A stretch of 64,000 bases of DNA from Zhongshania sp. (GCF_029212375.1 NZ_JARGNU010000006.1:18535-82534), one strand, 5' to 3'. Shown: positions 35,965 to 44,471, numbered from the stretch's first letter. The notes: a model not told the origin generated them from the sequence alone. A program made the numbers and translations.

Positions 35965-36909
35965 ATGATTTGGTCGCCCGAGCTGGACCCCAAAACGATT
36001 CCCCCGCTTCCTGATATTAGTGTCACCGCTGAAATTACTCAGTTGCCCTGGGCCGCGTCTTACAGTGCCTATTACGACATTGCCTACGAGCAGGATTACC
36101 CCAGTTTAAAACACCTCTTTGGCGGCTTTGATAGCGCGGGAGAGCGGATCGCCATGCAGGTTTTTTGCCTGCCAAACGCCCACAGCACGGCTTTTGTTTA
36201 CCACGGCTATTACGATCACGTTGGACTGTTCAATAATGTGGTCAATTATTTTTTAAAGCACGGTTACTCGGTGGTGGCTTATGACTTGCCTGGTCACGGC
36301 CTGTCGAGTGGTGAGCGAGCGGCCATCGATAATTTTAGGTGCTATCAACAAGTATTGAGCGATGCCTTTAAGGTTGTTGCCGATTTTGGGCTGCCGAGCC
36401 GAAGAGTTGCCCTAGCGCAAAGCACTGGCTGTGCGGTGCTAATGTCGTATCTGCTCAGTGGCGGCGAAGCTGAATTTGAGCGGGTGGTGTTATTAGCGCC
36501 CTTATTAAAGCCCTGTGATTGGTGGTGGGGCAAGCCGGCGCACAGCGTGTTAAAGCACTTTATTCATAGCTTACCCCGAAAATTTGCCGATAACTCCGAC
36601 GATCAAGCCTTTTTGGAGTTCCTTCGCGAGCGTGACCCGCTGCAAGCCAGAACCCTGCCGCTGAGTTGGGTTGGCGCGCTCAAAAAGTGGCAGCCGTGGT
36701 TTCTTAAGCAAGCGCCGGTGAATAGCTCAATTTTGGTTTTGCAGGGTGATGCCGATGAAACCGTCGAGTGGCGCTATAATCTGCCGCGCATAAAGCAGAA
36801 GTTTCCGAATGCCAAAGTGGTGTTTGTGCCTGGCGCCCATCACCATTTAGCAAAAGAGAGCGAAGTGTATCGGGAGCAGCTGTGGCAGGCCTGTGATGAT
36901 TACTTGTAG
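35965..36909 (+). CDS. Alpha/beta hydrolase, lysophospholipase-like
   Basis: The 314-residue serine hydrolase is of the Hydrolase_4 type: AYDLPGHGLSSGERAAIDNF (oxyanion region), nucleophile Ser in LAQSTGCAVLMS, Asp in LQGDADETVEW and His in PGAHHHLAKE. The nucleophile elbow reads A-Q-S-T-G instead of the common G-x-S-x-G. Members cleave lysophospholipids or monoacylglycerols; the substrate here is unknown. I chose ATG 35965; longer frames run back into the terminator hairpin. No strong Shine-Dalgarno is seen. Confidence 0.8.
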   Translation: MIWSPELDPKTIPPLPDISVTAEITQLPWAASYSAYYDIAYEQDYPSLKHLFGGFDSAGERIAMQVFCLPNAHSTAFVYHGYYDHVGLFNNVVNYFLKHGYSVVAYDLPGHGLSSGERAAIDNFRCYQQVLSDAFKVVADFGLPSRRVALAQSTGCAVLMSYLLSGGEAEFERVVLLAPLLKPCDWWWGKPAHSVLKHFIHSLPRKFADNSDDQAFLEFLRERDPLQARTLPLSWVGALKKWQPWFLKQAPVNSSILVLQGDADETVEWRYNLPRIKQKFPNAKVVFVPGAHHHLAKESEVYREQLWQACDDYL

Positions 36910-36918
36910 GCGCTGAAT

Positions 36919-37045
36919 GCTTGACGGGAGACGGTAAACGCAAAAAATAGCGACGCGTTACGAAAATTCGGAGTCATACCTGCGAAGGCAGGTATCCATG
37001 TGAGCGCAGCGAATGCTATTAAGCGTCTCCCATCTCCCGTCTAGC
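36919..37045. repeat. Family 2 inverted repeat (copy A) at a convergent gene end
   Basis: The left arm 36919-36941 (GCTTGACGGGAGACGGTAAACGC, first 20 GCTTGACGGGAGACGGTAAA) pairs with 37023-37045 at 19 of 23 positions. The left arm differs from the copy at 40895 by one base in 23. A separate short hairpin repeat lies between the arms. Confidence 0.75.
36973..36999. repeat. REP-like hairpin nested in repeat copy A
   Basis: ATACCTGC-GAAG-GCAGGTAT (36976-36995) is a perfect 8-bp stem with a tetraloop, preceded by GTC and followed by CCAT. This matches the common bacterial repeat style GTCATxCCxGCGAAGGCxGGxATCCA. Confidence 0.7.
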
Positions 37046-37057
37046 GCCTCCCGCAAC

Positions 37058-37429
37058 TCAACCCACCGACGGTGGCGTGGTATTTGCCACCCACTCCCAC
37101 CACTGGTGCTCGCCTTCCGGCTTGTCCATGTCTTGGCAGCGATGCACATCCCAAGTTACTAGGTAGTCTGGGTTGCTAAGCGCTTCGCCGTCGCCAGTTT
37201 TGTAATTACCCGCGGGGGCAATAAACCAGGGCGCGGTTGAGGAGGGAATGGTGAATTCTTGTTCGTCACTCTGGCGCAGGGTAATGCCGTCTTTGGCGGT
37301 TACCCGCACCACGGTGCCAGCGAGCATGCGCTGCTGAAGGGTGTCGCCATTGATATCGTAATAGCTGATGCCGACCAGTGCGCGTTTATCGAGCAAGGCG
37401 GCGAGTTCGGCGTTTAAAATATCAGACAT
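37058..37429 (-). CDS. Small cytoplasmic protein of unknown function
   Basis: The 123-residue acidic protein has no signal peptide or membrane segment. An SH3-like beta pattern is suggested by GISYYDINGDTLQQRMLAGTVVRVTAKDGITLRQ, followed by a Trp-rich C-terminus (QWWEWVANTTPP). I do not recognise the family. It lies 47 nt downstream of serA on the same strand and may be co-transcribed with it. Confidence 0.65.
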   Translation of the reverse strand: MSDILNAELAALLDKRALVGISYYDINGDTLQQRMLAGTVVRVTAKDGITLRQSDEQEFTIPSSTAPWFIAPAGNYKTGDGEALSNPDYLVTWDVHRCQDMDKPEGEHQWWEWVANTTPPSVG

Positions 37430-37476
37430 AAATGGCGTTGCCTTTGCAGTTTCTGTCGCTTAGCGCGGCAGGTGGT

Positions 37477-38703
37477 TTAGAACAAGACGCGGCAGCGAAT
37501 AGTGCCTTTCACGTCGAGCAGTTTTTCTACCGCAAATTCGCTAGAGGCTTCGTCAATATCAATAACCACATAGCCAACCTTCTCGCTGGTTTGCAGGTAT
37601 TGGCTGGAGATATTGATGTTGTTCTCCGAAAAGATCAGGTTAATCGCGCTGAGTATGCCAGGCACATTGTGGTGAATGTGCAGAATACGGTGCTTGCCAG
37701 GGTGTGCCGGTAGCGCAACTTCAGGGAAATTGACTGACGAGGTGCTGGTGCCGTTGTCTGAGTATTTGACCAGTTTATCGGCGACTTCCATGCCGATATT
37801 GAGCTGGGCTTCTACAGTCGAGCCGCCGACATGGGGTGTTAAGAACACATTGTCGAACTCGCGCAGCGGCGAGATAAACTCGTCATTATTGCTGCGTGGC
37901 TCTTCGGGGAATACGTCAATGGCGGCGCCAGCGAGCTTGTTGTCGCGCAGGGCGTTAACGAGCGCGTCGATGTCGACTACGGTGCCGCGGGCGGCATTGA
38001 TCAAAATCGCGCCAGTTTTCATTTGGGCAAACTGATCTGCGCCCATCATCATCTGGGTAGATACGGTTTCTGGCACGTGCAGGGTGACGATGTCAGAAGT
38101 TGCCAGCAGTTCGCCCATGCTGACTTGGCTGGCATTACCCAGTGGCAGTTTATTCACCACGTCGGTAAAGCACACTTCCATGCCTAGGCTTTCAGCGATA
38201 ACCGACAGCTGCATGCCAATTGAGCCGTAGCCGATAATACCAAGGCGCTTGCCACGGATTTCGTAGGAGCCAACGGCGGTTTTCATCCACTCGCCGCGGT
38301 GGGCGGCGGCGTTTTTCTCGGCTAGCCCACGCATTAGCAGAATCGCTTCGGCAATAACCAGCTCGGCAACTGAGCGAGTGTTGGAGAACGGCGCATTAAA
38401 TACCGCAATCCCGCGCTCGGTGGCGGCTTGCAGGTCAACTTGGTTGGTGCCTATGCAAAAACAACCTACCGCAATCAGTTTTTTCGCTTCATCTAGCACT
38501 TCAGCGGTGAGCTGGGTGCGCGAGCGAATGCCAACAAAATGGGCGTCAGCAATTTTTTGCTTCAGCTCTTCGTCGGGCAGGGCCTTTTGGTAGTAGTCGA
38601 TATTGGTATAGCCGGCCGCGTGTAGGGCATCGACAGCGGACTGGTGAAGTCCTTCCAATAGCAGGAATTTGATTTTGGCTTTGTCGAGGGATGTTTTTGC
38701 CAT
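37477..38703 (-). CDS. serA: D-3-phosphoglycerate dehydrogenase
   Basis: SerA oxidises 3-phosphoglycerate to phosphohydroxypyruvate, the first step of serine synthesis. The 408 residues contain the NAD fold GIIGYGSIGMQLSVI (~153-167), the catalytic Arg/Glu/His set with LTPHVGGST, and a C-terminal ACT domain (GILSAINLIFSENNINISSQYLQT) typical of the serine-inhibited form. ATG 38703 gives the E. coli-like length; upstream frame extensions run into the divergent promoter. Divergent from a D-2-hydroxyglutarate dehydrogenase gene. Confidence 0.96.
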   Translation of the reverse strand: MAKTSLDKAKIKFLLLEGLHQSAVDALHAAGYTNIDYYQKALPDEELKQKIADAHFVGIRSRTQLTAEVLDEAKKLIAVGCFCIGTNQVDLQAATERGIAVFNAPFSNTRSVAELVIAEAILLMRGLAEKNAAAHRGEWMKTAVGSYEIRGKRLGIIGYGSIGMQLSVIAESLGMEVCFTDVVNKLPLGNASQVSMGELLATSDIVTLHVPETVSTQMMMGADQFAQMKTGAILINAARGTVVDIDALVNALRDNKLAGAAIDVFPEEPRSNNDEFISPLREFDNVFLTPHVGGSTVEAQLNIGMEVADKLVKYSDNGTSTSSVNFPEVALPAHPGKHRILHIHHNVPGILSAINLIFSENNINISSQYLQTSEKVGYVVIDIDEASSEFAVEKLLDVKGTIRCRVLF

Positions 38704-38795
38704 GAATTTGCTAGCCCCACTCTGAGGTAAAGTGAAAGCGCAGTATGTTATCATATTACACTTTCCCAAGTGCGATTCTGAGAGGCATTTTTACC
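38704..38795. promoter_or_regulatory. Divergent promoter region of serA and the D-2-hydroxyglutarate dehydrogenase gene
   Basis: The 92-nt gap contains AAAGTG (38729-38734) facing CACTTT (38759-38764), and TATG-TTAT-CATA (38744-38755) between them. These could be sites for a shared regulator. Exact -35/-10 elements could not be assigned. Confidence 0.35.
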
Positions 38796-40205
38796 ATGTC
38801 GGCGAGCCAAATACCGTCCTCTGCTAGCGTAATTAAAGACTTACAAGCCATTGTGGGCGAGGACAAGGTCCGCAGCGATGCTGAAATCCTGCTCAGCCAC
38901 GGTCGCGACTGGACCAAAGTCCACACTCCAGCCCCCTTGGCGGTGGTTTTCCCTCGCACGGTGGCCGAGGTGCAGGCCATTGTTAAACTGGCTAATACCC
39001 TAGAGTTTGCCATTGTGCCCTCGGGCGGCCGCACCGGTTTGAGTGGTGGCGCTGTTGCCGCTAACGGCGAAGTGGTGGTGTCATTCGATTATATGAGTCA
39101 TATCAGCGACTTCGATCCCATTGATCGCACCGTGGTTTGCCAAGCAGGCGTGATCACCGAGCAGTTACAGGGCTTCGCGGAAGATCGCGGCCTGTTTTAC
39201 CCAGTAGACTTCGCCTCGGCGGGTTCTTCGCAGATTGGCGGCAACATCGCCACCAATGCCGGCGGTATTAAGGTTATTCGCTACGGCATGACCCGCGACT
39301 GGGTAGCGGGTTTAAAAGTGGTTACCGGCAATGGCGATTTGTTGGAATTGAATCGCGGTCTGCTGAAAAACAATGCGGGTTACGATTTACGGCAACTCTT
39401 TATTGGTGCAGAGGGCACTTTGGGGTTGATTGTTGAAGCCACCATGCAGCTGACCCGTCAGCCCAAAAATCTCACTGCCTTTGTCTTGGGTGTGGAAGAT
39501 TTTAACGGCATTATGAATTTGTTTAATCGCTTTCAGGCTGAGATGGACCTGACCGCCTTTGAGTTCTTCTCTGAGCAGGCGCTGCAAAAAGTGGTGGCCC
39601 ACAGCAAAGTGCCTCGGCCCTTTGAGTCGGTCTGCCCGTATTACGCGCTGCTGGAATTTGAGTGCCTTAACGATGAGGTTGAGGCACAGGCTATGGCCCT
39701 GTTTGAAGCCTGCGTGGAAGAGGGCTGGGTTAGCGACGGGGTGATGAGCCAGAGCTTAGAGCAACTGAAAAACCTCTGGCGGTTGCGCGAGGATATTTCC
39801 GAGACGATCTCTAAGTGGACGCCCTATAAAAATGACATCTCTACCGTGATTTCAAAGGTGCCGGATTTTCTCGAAGCCGTCGAGGCCTTGGTCAACGCGC
39901 AATACCCAGATTTTGAAATTATTTGGTTCGGTCATATCGGCGACGGCAATTTGCACCTCAATATCCTCAAGCCCGATGACCTAGATAAAGAGGCCTTCTT
40001 TGCTCAGTGCGCCACGGTCAGTATTGGGGTGTTTGAAATTGTCGAGAAATTTGGCGGCAGCGTATCGGCGGAGCACGGTGTGGGTCTACTTAAAAAAGAC
40101 TATCTGACTTACTCGCGCTCAGAGACGGAGATTGCCCTGATGCGCCAAGTGAAGCAGATATTCGACCCCAAAGGCTTGATGAACCCTGGCAAAATATTCG
40201 ATTAA
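38796..40205 (+). CDS. FAD-linked D-2-hydroxyglutarate dehydrogenase-type oxidase
   Basis: The 469-residue protein has an FAD-binding PCMH domain (VVPSGGRTGLSGGAVA and GSSQIGGNIATNAGG, ~65-160) and a C-terminal FAD-oxidase domain with FGHIGDGNLHLNI (~382-394). The family includes D-lactate, glycolate and D-2-hydroxyglutarate dehydrogenases. The divergent pairing with serA favours D-2-hydroxyglutarate, because SerA makes this by-product from 2-oxoglutarate and such enzymes recycle it. ATG 38796 follows GAGAGG at a suitable distance. The FAH-family gene follows after 15 nt. Confidence 0.85.
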   Translation: MSASQIPSSASVIKDLQAIVGEDKVRSDAEILLSHGRDWTKVHTPAPLAVVFPRTVAEVQAIVKLANTLEFAIVPSGGRTGLSGGAVAANGEVVVSFDYMSHISDFDPIDRTVVCQAGVITEQLQGFAEDRGLFYPVDFASAGSSQIGGNIATNAGGIKVIRYGMTRDWVAGLKVVTGNGDLLELNRGLLKNNAGYDLRQLFIGAEGTLGLIVEATMQLTRQPKNLTAFVLGVEDFNGIMNLFNRFQAEMDLTAFEFFSEQALQKVVAHSKVPRPFESVCPYYALLEFECLNDEVEAQAMALFEACVEEGWVSDGVMSQSLEQLKNLWRLREDISETISKWTPYKNDISTVISKVPDFLEAVEALVNAQYPDFEIIWFGHIGDGNLHLNILKPDDLDKEAFFAQCATVSIGVFEIVEKFGGSVSAEHGVGLLKKDYLTYSRSETEIALMRQVKQIFDPKGLMNPGKIFD

Positions 40206-40220
40206 GGCGGAGCGGCCCCA

Positions 40221-40886
40221 ATGAATTTGTATCGTCACCACTTTATCGACGGCAGTGAATTTGCCGCCGCGCCGGGTAAGCAGGTCTGTGTTGGCCGCAA
40301 CTACGCTGAGCACGCCAAAGAGTTGGGCAATGACATTCCCGATACGCCGCTGCTGTTCATGAAGCCCGCCACCGCCATGGTGGCCATGGCCGAGCCATTG
40401 GAATTACCCGCTGGCGATGGCAGCTGCCATCATGAATTGGAATTAGCTTTGCTCATTGCTCAGCCTTTAAGCAAGGCCGCGCCCAGCGAGTGCCGCGCTG
40501 CGATTGCGGGCATTGGTTTGGCTCTGGATCTCACTCTACGGGATTTGCAGAGCGAGTTAAAAAAGAAAGGCCAACCCTGGGAGCGCGCCAAAGCCTTCGA
40601 TGGCGCCAGCCCCCTGTCGGCCTTTATTCCCTTTGATCCAAACTTGGATTTCGCCTCGTTAACGCTGCGCTTAACGCGCAATGGCGGCGTGCAACAACAA
40701 GGCAGCTGCGCCGATATGCTGTTTTCAGTCGAAACCCTGCTCAGCGAAATCAGCCACAACTTTAGCTTAATGCCCGGCGATGTCGTGCTAACCGGCACCC
40801 CCGCAGGGGTCGGGCCGCTGTGCAGTGGCGATCATTTGCTGTGTGAGTTGGAAGGCTTGCTGAAGGTGGAGACGGTAGTGCTTTAG
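40221..40886 (+). CDS. Fumarylacetoacetate hydrolase (FAH) family protein
   Basis: The 221-residue single-domain FAH-fold enzyme has CVGRNYAEHAKELGND (~28-43), the metal-binding Glu pair in CHHELELALLI (~74-84) with a further Asp in LDLTLRDLQ, and TGTPAGVGPL near the end. Relatives are acylpyruvases, oxaloacetate tautomerases and decarboxylases; the exact substrate is open. It is 15 nt downstream of the D-2-hydroxyglutarate dehydrogenase and probably in its operon, ending in a family 2 inverted repeat. Confidence 0.85.
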   Translation: MNLYRHHFIDGSEFAAAPGKQVCVGRNYAEHAKELGNDIPDTPLLFMKPATAMVAMAEPLELPAGDGSCHHELELALLIAQPLSKAAPSECRAAIAGIGLALDLTLRDLQSELKKKGQPWERAKAFDGASPLSAFIPFDPNLDFASLTLRLTRNGGVQQQGSCADMLFSVETLLSEISHNFSLMPGDVVLTGTPAGVGPLCSGDHLLCELEGLLKVETVVL

Positions 40887-40894
40887 CGGGAGAC

Positions 40895-40966
40895 GCTTGA
40901 CGGGAGATGGTAAACGCTAAGATAAAAGCAGTACGCTGCCTTTGCGTTTTCCGTCTCCCGTCCAGC
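40895..40966. repeat. Family 2 inverted repeat (copy B) at a convergent gene end
   Basis: Arms 40895-40917 (GCTTGACGGGAGATGGTAAA then CGC) and 40944-40966 pair at 20 of 23 positions with a 26-nt loop. It separates the FAH gene from rpiA and could serve as a shared 3' structure for both. Confidence 0.75.
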
Positions 40967-40967
40967 A

Positions 40968-41639
40968 TTAAGCGGTAAGGGTTTTCACGCCTTCTGCCGT
41001 TCCCAGCAACAACACATCCGCAGGCCGGCAGGCAAACAAGCCATTAGTCACCACGCCGGTAATATTATTGATCTGCTCTTCGGTTTTTTGCGGGGTGGCA
41101 ATCATAAAGTCGTAAACATCCAAAATGATATTGCCGTTGTCGGTGACCACGCCTTCACGGTAGACGGGATTGCCGCCGAGTTTAACCAGTTCCCGCGCCA
41201 CGTAGCTGCGGGCCATGGGGATGACTTCTACGGGTAGGGGGAAGGCGCCGAGGCGGTCAACGAGTTTGCTGCCGTCGGCAATACAAATAAATTGCTTGCT
41301 GGCCGCGGCGACGATTTTCTCGCGGGTCAGGGCGGCGCCGCCGCCTTTGATCAATTCTAAACGTTCATTAGCTTCATCTGCGCCGTCAACATACACCGCA
41401 ATGGTGCCGCAGCTGTTCAGTTCCAGTACTTCAATATTGTGCTTGCGCAGGCGCTGGGCCGAGGCTTCGGAGCTGGCGACGGTGCCTTTAATGTCATCTT
41501 TAAATTCGGCCAGAAGGTCGATAAAGAAATTGGCGGTAGAGCCGGTGCCAACACCGATGATTTCGCCATTCAGAATAGCGGGCTTGATGTGGTCGATCGC
41601 GGCTTGAGCTACCGCGAGTTTTAGCTCATCTTGTGTCAT
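40968..41639 (-). CDS. rpiA: Ribose-5-phosphate isomerase A
   Basis: RpiA interconverts ribose 5-phosphate and ribulose 5-phosphate in the pentose phosphate pathway. The protein has 223 residues with [13 protein letters not shown] (~29-41), [11 protein letters not shown], the catalytic DGADE motif and [17 protein letters not shown] 41639 is preceded by AAGGG; a longer frame to 41708 is not conserved. It lies in a divergent layout with ilvA, as in many gammaproteobacteria, with a small ORF between. Confidence 0.97.
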   Translation of the reverse strand: MTQDELKLAVAQAAIDHIKPAILNGEIIGVGTGSTANFFIDLLAEFKDDIKGTVASSEASAQRLRKHNIEVLELNSCGTIAVYVDGADEANERLELIKGGGAALTREKIVAAASKQFICIADGSKLVDRLGAFPLPVEVIPMARSYVARELVKLGGNPVYREGVVTDNGNIILDVYDFMIATPQKTEEQINNITGVVTNGLFACRPADVLLLGTAEGVKTLTA

Positions 41640-41762
41640 GGTTGGCCCTTGTTTTGGCTTTGCTGCGGGAGGTGCTGAACCCGCAATTATAAAATTTGCA
41701 GCGCTCAATTGCGAGGTGGATTTCGGATCGGCTTTACGAGCACAGCGATAGGAGCAAAGAGT

Positions 41763-41969
41763 ATGGACCTTGAATACCCATCTTACGAGGCTTGGCTGGC
41801 GGAATTTCGGCGTGTGGCTGAGGCTGACGAGTTAGGATGGTTAGTTTCTTCCGCGGTGGATGCGCATCTCGATGCCTATCGTGCGGGGGTGGGGCCTGCC
41901 GAGGAATTGCAGGTATTGGCTGATATGGCAGAGTGGCGGGGCTGTGGATGTGGCGGCGGTGGCGGCTAA
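41763..41969 (+). CDS. Small protein with Cys/Gly-rich C-terminal tail
   Basis: The 68-residue protein opens [27 protein letters not shown] and ends [14 protein letters not shown]. The body is predicted helical and acidic; the tail CGCGGGGG could be a metal or disulfide site, or a flexible terminal peptide. AGGAGCAAAGAGT upstream of the ATG is a good ribosome-binding site. It lies between rpiA and ilvA in the orientation of ilvA. I do not recognise a function. Similar short proteins with this tail probably occur in related genomes (from memory, unverified). Confidence 0.65.
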   Translation: MDLEYPSYEAWLAEFRRVAEADELGWLVSSAVDAHLDAYRAGVGPAEELQVLADMAEWRGCGCGGGGG

Positions 41970-42062
41970 TGCTGCGCTTTGGCTTGAGACGCGGTAGACT
42001 TGCCCGCTGTGATTTTTGCGTTACAGCCACGGCTGGCGTGTTAATGGAGACTGCGTAAAGCG

Positions 42063-43580
42063 ATGCCCCAAAGCTATATAAAGAAAATCCTCAAAGCCCG
42101 TGTCTACGATGTGGCGATTGAATCCCCAGTGGATGAAATGCCACTGCTGAGCAAGCGCTTGGCCAATAATGTATTGCTTAAGCGCGAAGACTTACAGCCG
42201 GTATTCTCTTTTAAATTGCGCGGCGCCTATAACAAGATGATTAGCCTCAGCGAGGAGGATCGGCGCAAGGGCGTGGTGGCCGCTTCGGCGGGTAATCACG
42301 CGCAAGGTTTGGCGCTGGCGGCGCTCAAGCTTGGTGTAAAGGCCACTATCGTTATGCCCAAAACCACCCCGCAAATTAAAGTCGATGCGGTTCGCTCTCG
42401 CGGCGGCAAAGTGGTTTTAGTTGGCGACACCTACGATGAAGCCTCGGTCTTCGCCAAAAAGCTGGTCGAAGAAAAAGGCATGGTTTACGTTCACCCTTAC
42501 GACGATCCAGAAGTTATTGCGGGTCAGGGCACCGTGGGCATGGAAATTTTGCGTCAAGTCACTGGCCCCTTAGATGCGGTGTTTGTGCCCGTTGGTGGCG
42601 GCGGTTTGGCGGCGGGGGTGGCGGCTTACATCAAATATGTACGTCCCGAAGTGAAAGTGATTGCCGTCGAGCCAGAAGATGCCGCCTGCTTGAAATTGGC
42701 GATGGAAAAAGGTCGGCGGGCGATACTGCCAGAGGTGGGCATATTTGCCGACGGCGTTGCGGTGGCGCAGATTGGCAAGGAAACTTTTCGGGTATTGCGT
42801 AAAACCATCGACGGCTGCATGACCGCAACGACCGACGAAATTTGTGCTGCAATCAAAGATATCTTTGATGACACTCGTTCAATTGCGGAGCCTGCTGGCG
42901 CACTCGCCCTTGCCGGTTTAAAGAAATACGTCGAAGAAAATGACTGCACTGGTCAAACGCTACTGGCCATCGACAGTGGTGCCAATACCAATTTTGATCG
43001 TCTGCGCTATATTGCCGAGCGCACCGAGATTGGCGAGCAGCGCGAGGCTATTCTCAGCGTCACCATTCCTGAGCGGGCGGGTAGCTTTAAAAAATTCTGT
43101 GCGGCGCTGGGGCGGCGCAATATTACTGAGTTTAACTACCGCTATAGCGATGATCGCGATGCCCAGATTTTTGTTGGGGTGTCGGTGGCGGCGGGCGGCG
43201 GCGATCGCAATGAATTGGTTGCGGCGCTACAGCAATTAGATTATCCGGTGGCGGATTTTACCGATAATGAAATGGCCAAGCTCCATATTCGGCACATGGT
43301 CGGCGGTCATCGCCCCGCAGCGGTAGAAAATGAGTTGCTGTATCGCTTTGAGTTTCCCGAGCGGCCCGGCGCGCTGATGAATTTTCTGACCAAGCTGGGC
43401 AATCGCTGGAATATCTCCCTGTTCCACTACCGCAATCACGGTGCGGCTTATGGTCGAGTGTTGGTAGGATTGCAGGCGGTTAACGGCGAGCGCAAGGAAA
43501 TTGAAGCCTTCCTTGATCAGCTGGCCTATCCCTATCATGAAGAAAGTAATAACCCCGCCTACAAGCTGTTTTTGAGCTAA
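42063..43580 (+). CDS. ilvA: Threonine ammonia-lyase, biosynthetic
   Basis: IlvA deaminates threonine to 2-oxobutyrate, the first step of isoleucine synthesis. The 505 residues contain the PLP lysine in FSFKLRGAYNKM (~49-60), the GNHAQGLALAA and VPVGGGGLAAGVAAYIK blocks, and two C-terminal ACT-like domains (SVTIPERAGSFKKFC and FEFPERPGALMNFLTKLG), the form inhibited by isoleucine. It is convergent with the 5-formyl-THF cyclo-ligase gene, 9 nt apart. Confidence 0.97.
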   Translation: MPQSYIKKILKARVYDVAIESPVDEMPLLSKRLANNVLLKREDLQPVFSFKLRGAYNKMISLSEEDRRKGVVAASAGNHAQGLALAALKLGVKATIVMPKTTPQIKVDAVRSRGGKVVLVGDTYDEASVFAKKLVEEKGMVYVHPYDDPEVIAGQGTVGMEILRQVTGPLDAVFVPVGGGGLAAGVAAYIKYVRPEVKVIAVEPEDAACLKLAMEKGRRAILPEVGIFADGVAVAQIGKETFRVLRKTIDGCMTATTDEICAAIKDIFDDTRSIAEPAGALALAGLKKYVEENDCTGQTLLAIDSGANTNFDRLRYIAERTEIGEQREAILSVTIPERAGSFKKFCAALGRRNITEFNYRYSDDRDAQIFVGVSVAAGGGDRNELVAALQQLDYPVADFTDNEMAKLHIRHMVGGHRPAAVENELLYRFEFPERPGALMNFLTKLGNRWNISLFHYRNHGAAYGRVLVGLQAVNGERKEIEAFLDQLAYPYHEESNNPAYKLFLS

Positions 43581-43589
43581 GTACGGCGG

Positions 43590-44207
43590 TTAGCGCTTAC
43601 CCCGACCGCGCCGAGGAAGGATCATGGTGCGGTCGGTAACAATCACATCTAGGCCAATATCCCAAGCATCGATCGGCAGCGCAGAAACCTCTTGGCTGTG
43701 ATGGGCGATGCCGATCAGCAGCGGTTTGCGCTGTGGCTTACGGTTTTTAAAGGCAAAACAGCGATCGTAAAAACCGCCGCCCATGCCTAGTCGCCCACCG
43801 TGTTTGTCAAAGCCCGCCAGGGGCACCAGTACAATATCTAATTCTTTGGGCGACCTTGCGCCATAGCGCAGCCCCGCGGGTTCGCCAATACCATAGCGAT
43901 TTAAGCGCAGCGCTTGGCGAGGGTGGTAGCGCTGGAAACTCATGTATTTTTGGCCCGCGCCGCCAACGTGGATGCGGGGTAAGTAACAAGTTTTGTGTTG
44001 TAAAGTGGCGTGGCGCAATAACAAAGCGGGCGAAATTTCGCCGTCACTGGCTTGGTAGGCGGCGATATGACGGGCGCGGCGATAAGCGCGGAGCTTGATA
44101 ATGCGCTGCATTAATTGCTGGGCGGCCAATTGCTGCTGGGCGGCGCTGATTTGTCGTCGGCGCGCTCTAAGGCTTTGGCGAAGTTGGTTTTTAAGCGCTG
44201 AGTTCAT
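43590..44207 (-). CDS. fau: 5-formyltetrahydrofolate cyclo-ligase
   Basis: The 205-residue enzyme (YgfA family) converts 5-formyl-THF to 5,10-methenyl-THF using ATP. The family's C-terminal motif LVPLAGFDKHGGRLGMGGGFYDRCF (~126-150) is intact, as are the basic LRARRR N-terminus and the ATP-contacting region. It follows the 6S RNA on the same strand, the standard gammaproteobacterial ssrS-ygfA arrangement, and is probably partly expressed from 6S RNA read-through. Confidence 0.95.
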   Translation of the reverse strand: MNSALKNQLRQSLRARRRQISAAQQQLAAQQLMQRIIKLRAYRRARHIAAYQASDGEISPALLLRHATLQHKTCYLPRIHVGGAGQKYMSFQRYHPRQALRLNRYGIGEPAGLRYGARSPKELDIVLVPLAGFDKHGGRLGMGGGFYDRCFAFKNRKPQRKPLLIGIAHHSQEVSALPIDAWDIGLDVIVTDRTMILPRRGRGKR

Positions 44208-44284
44208 AGCCGCATTATAGCGCCTGAATGCGCAGTCTGGATAAGCGTTTGGGAATACAGAGTAGAACTAAGTGTGGTAGAAAA

Positions 44285-44457
44285 GCCCCAAGATACCGCT
44301 GGCCGCGTGGCCCTTGAACCCAGCGGTTCAAGGTGGAGTACTCCGCGAGATCTTTAGGCTTTCCGACAAGCGGACATGCACACGGATCTCGGCTGGAACA
44401 CTCCGGGTATAAAAGCATCGGCTCAGGGGTCTAGACGGCCTAGCAAATATCCCAGGG
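44285..44457 (-). ncRNA. ssrS: 6S RNA
   Basis: On the minus strand the 5' segment CCCTGGGATA pairs fully (with G-U) with the 3' segment TATCTTGGGG, giving the long closing stem. CCCCTGAGCCGA near the 5' side and CCTTGAAC-CGCTGG-GTTCAAGG near the 3' side are hallmark 6S sequences; the centre forms the large promoter-mimicking bubble. Length is about 173 nt. 6S RNA binds sigma-70 RNA polymerase in stationary phase. Its place between fau and zapA is conserved in gammaproteobacteria. Ends are estimated from pairing. Confidence 0.9.
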
Positions 44458-44465
44458 TGGCGGTC

Positions 44466-44471
44466 AGTATA
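44466..44471 (-). promoter_or_regulatory. -10 element of the 6S RNA gene
   Basis: TATACT on the minus strand ends 8 nt before the predicted 6S start. The -35 region is poor. Confidence 0.55.
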
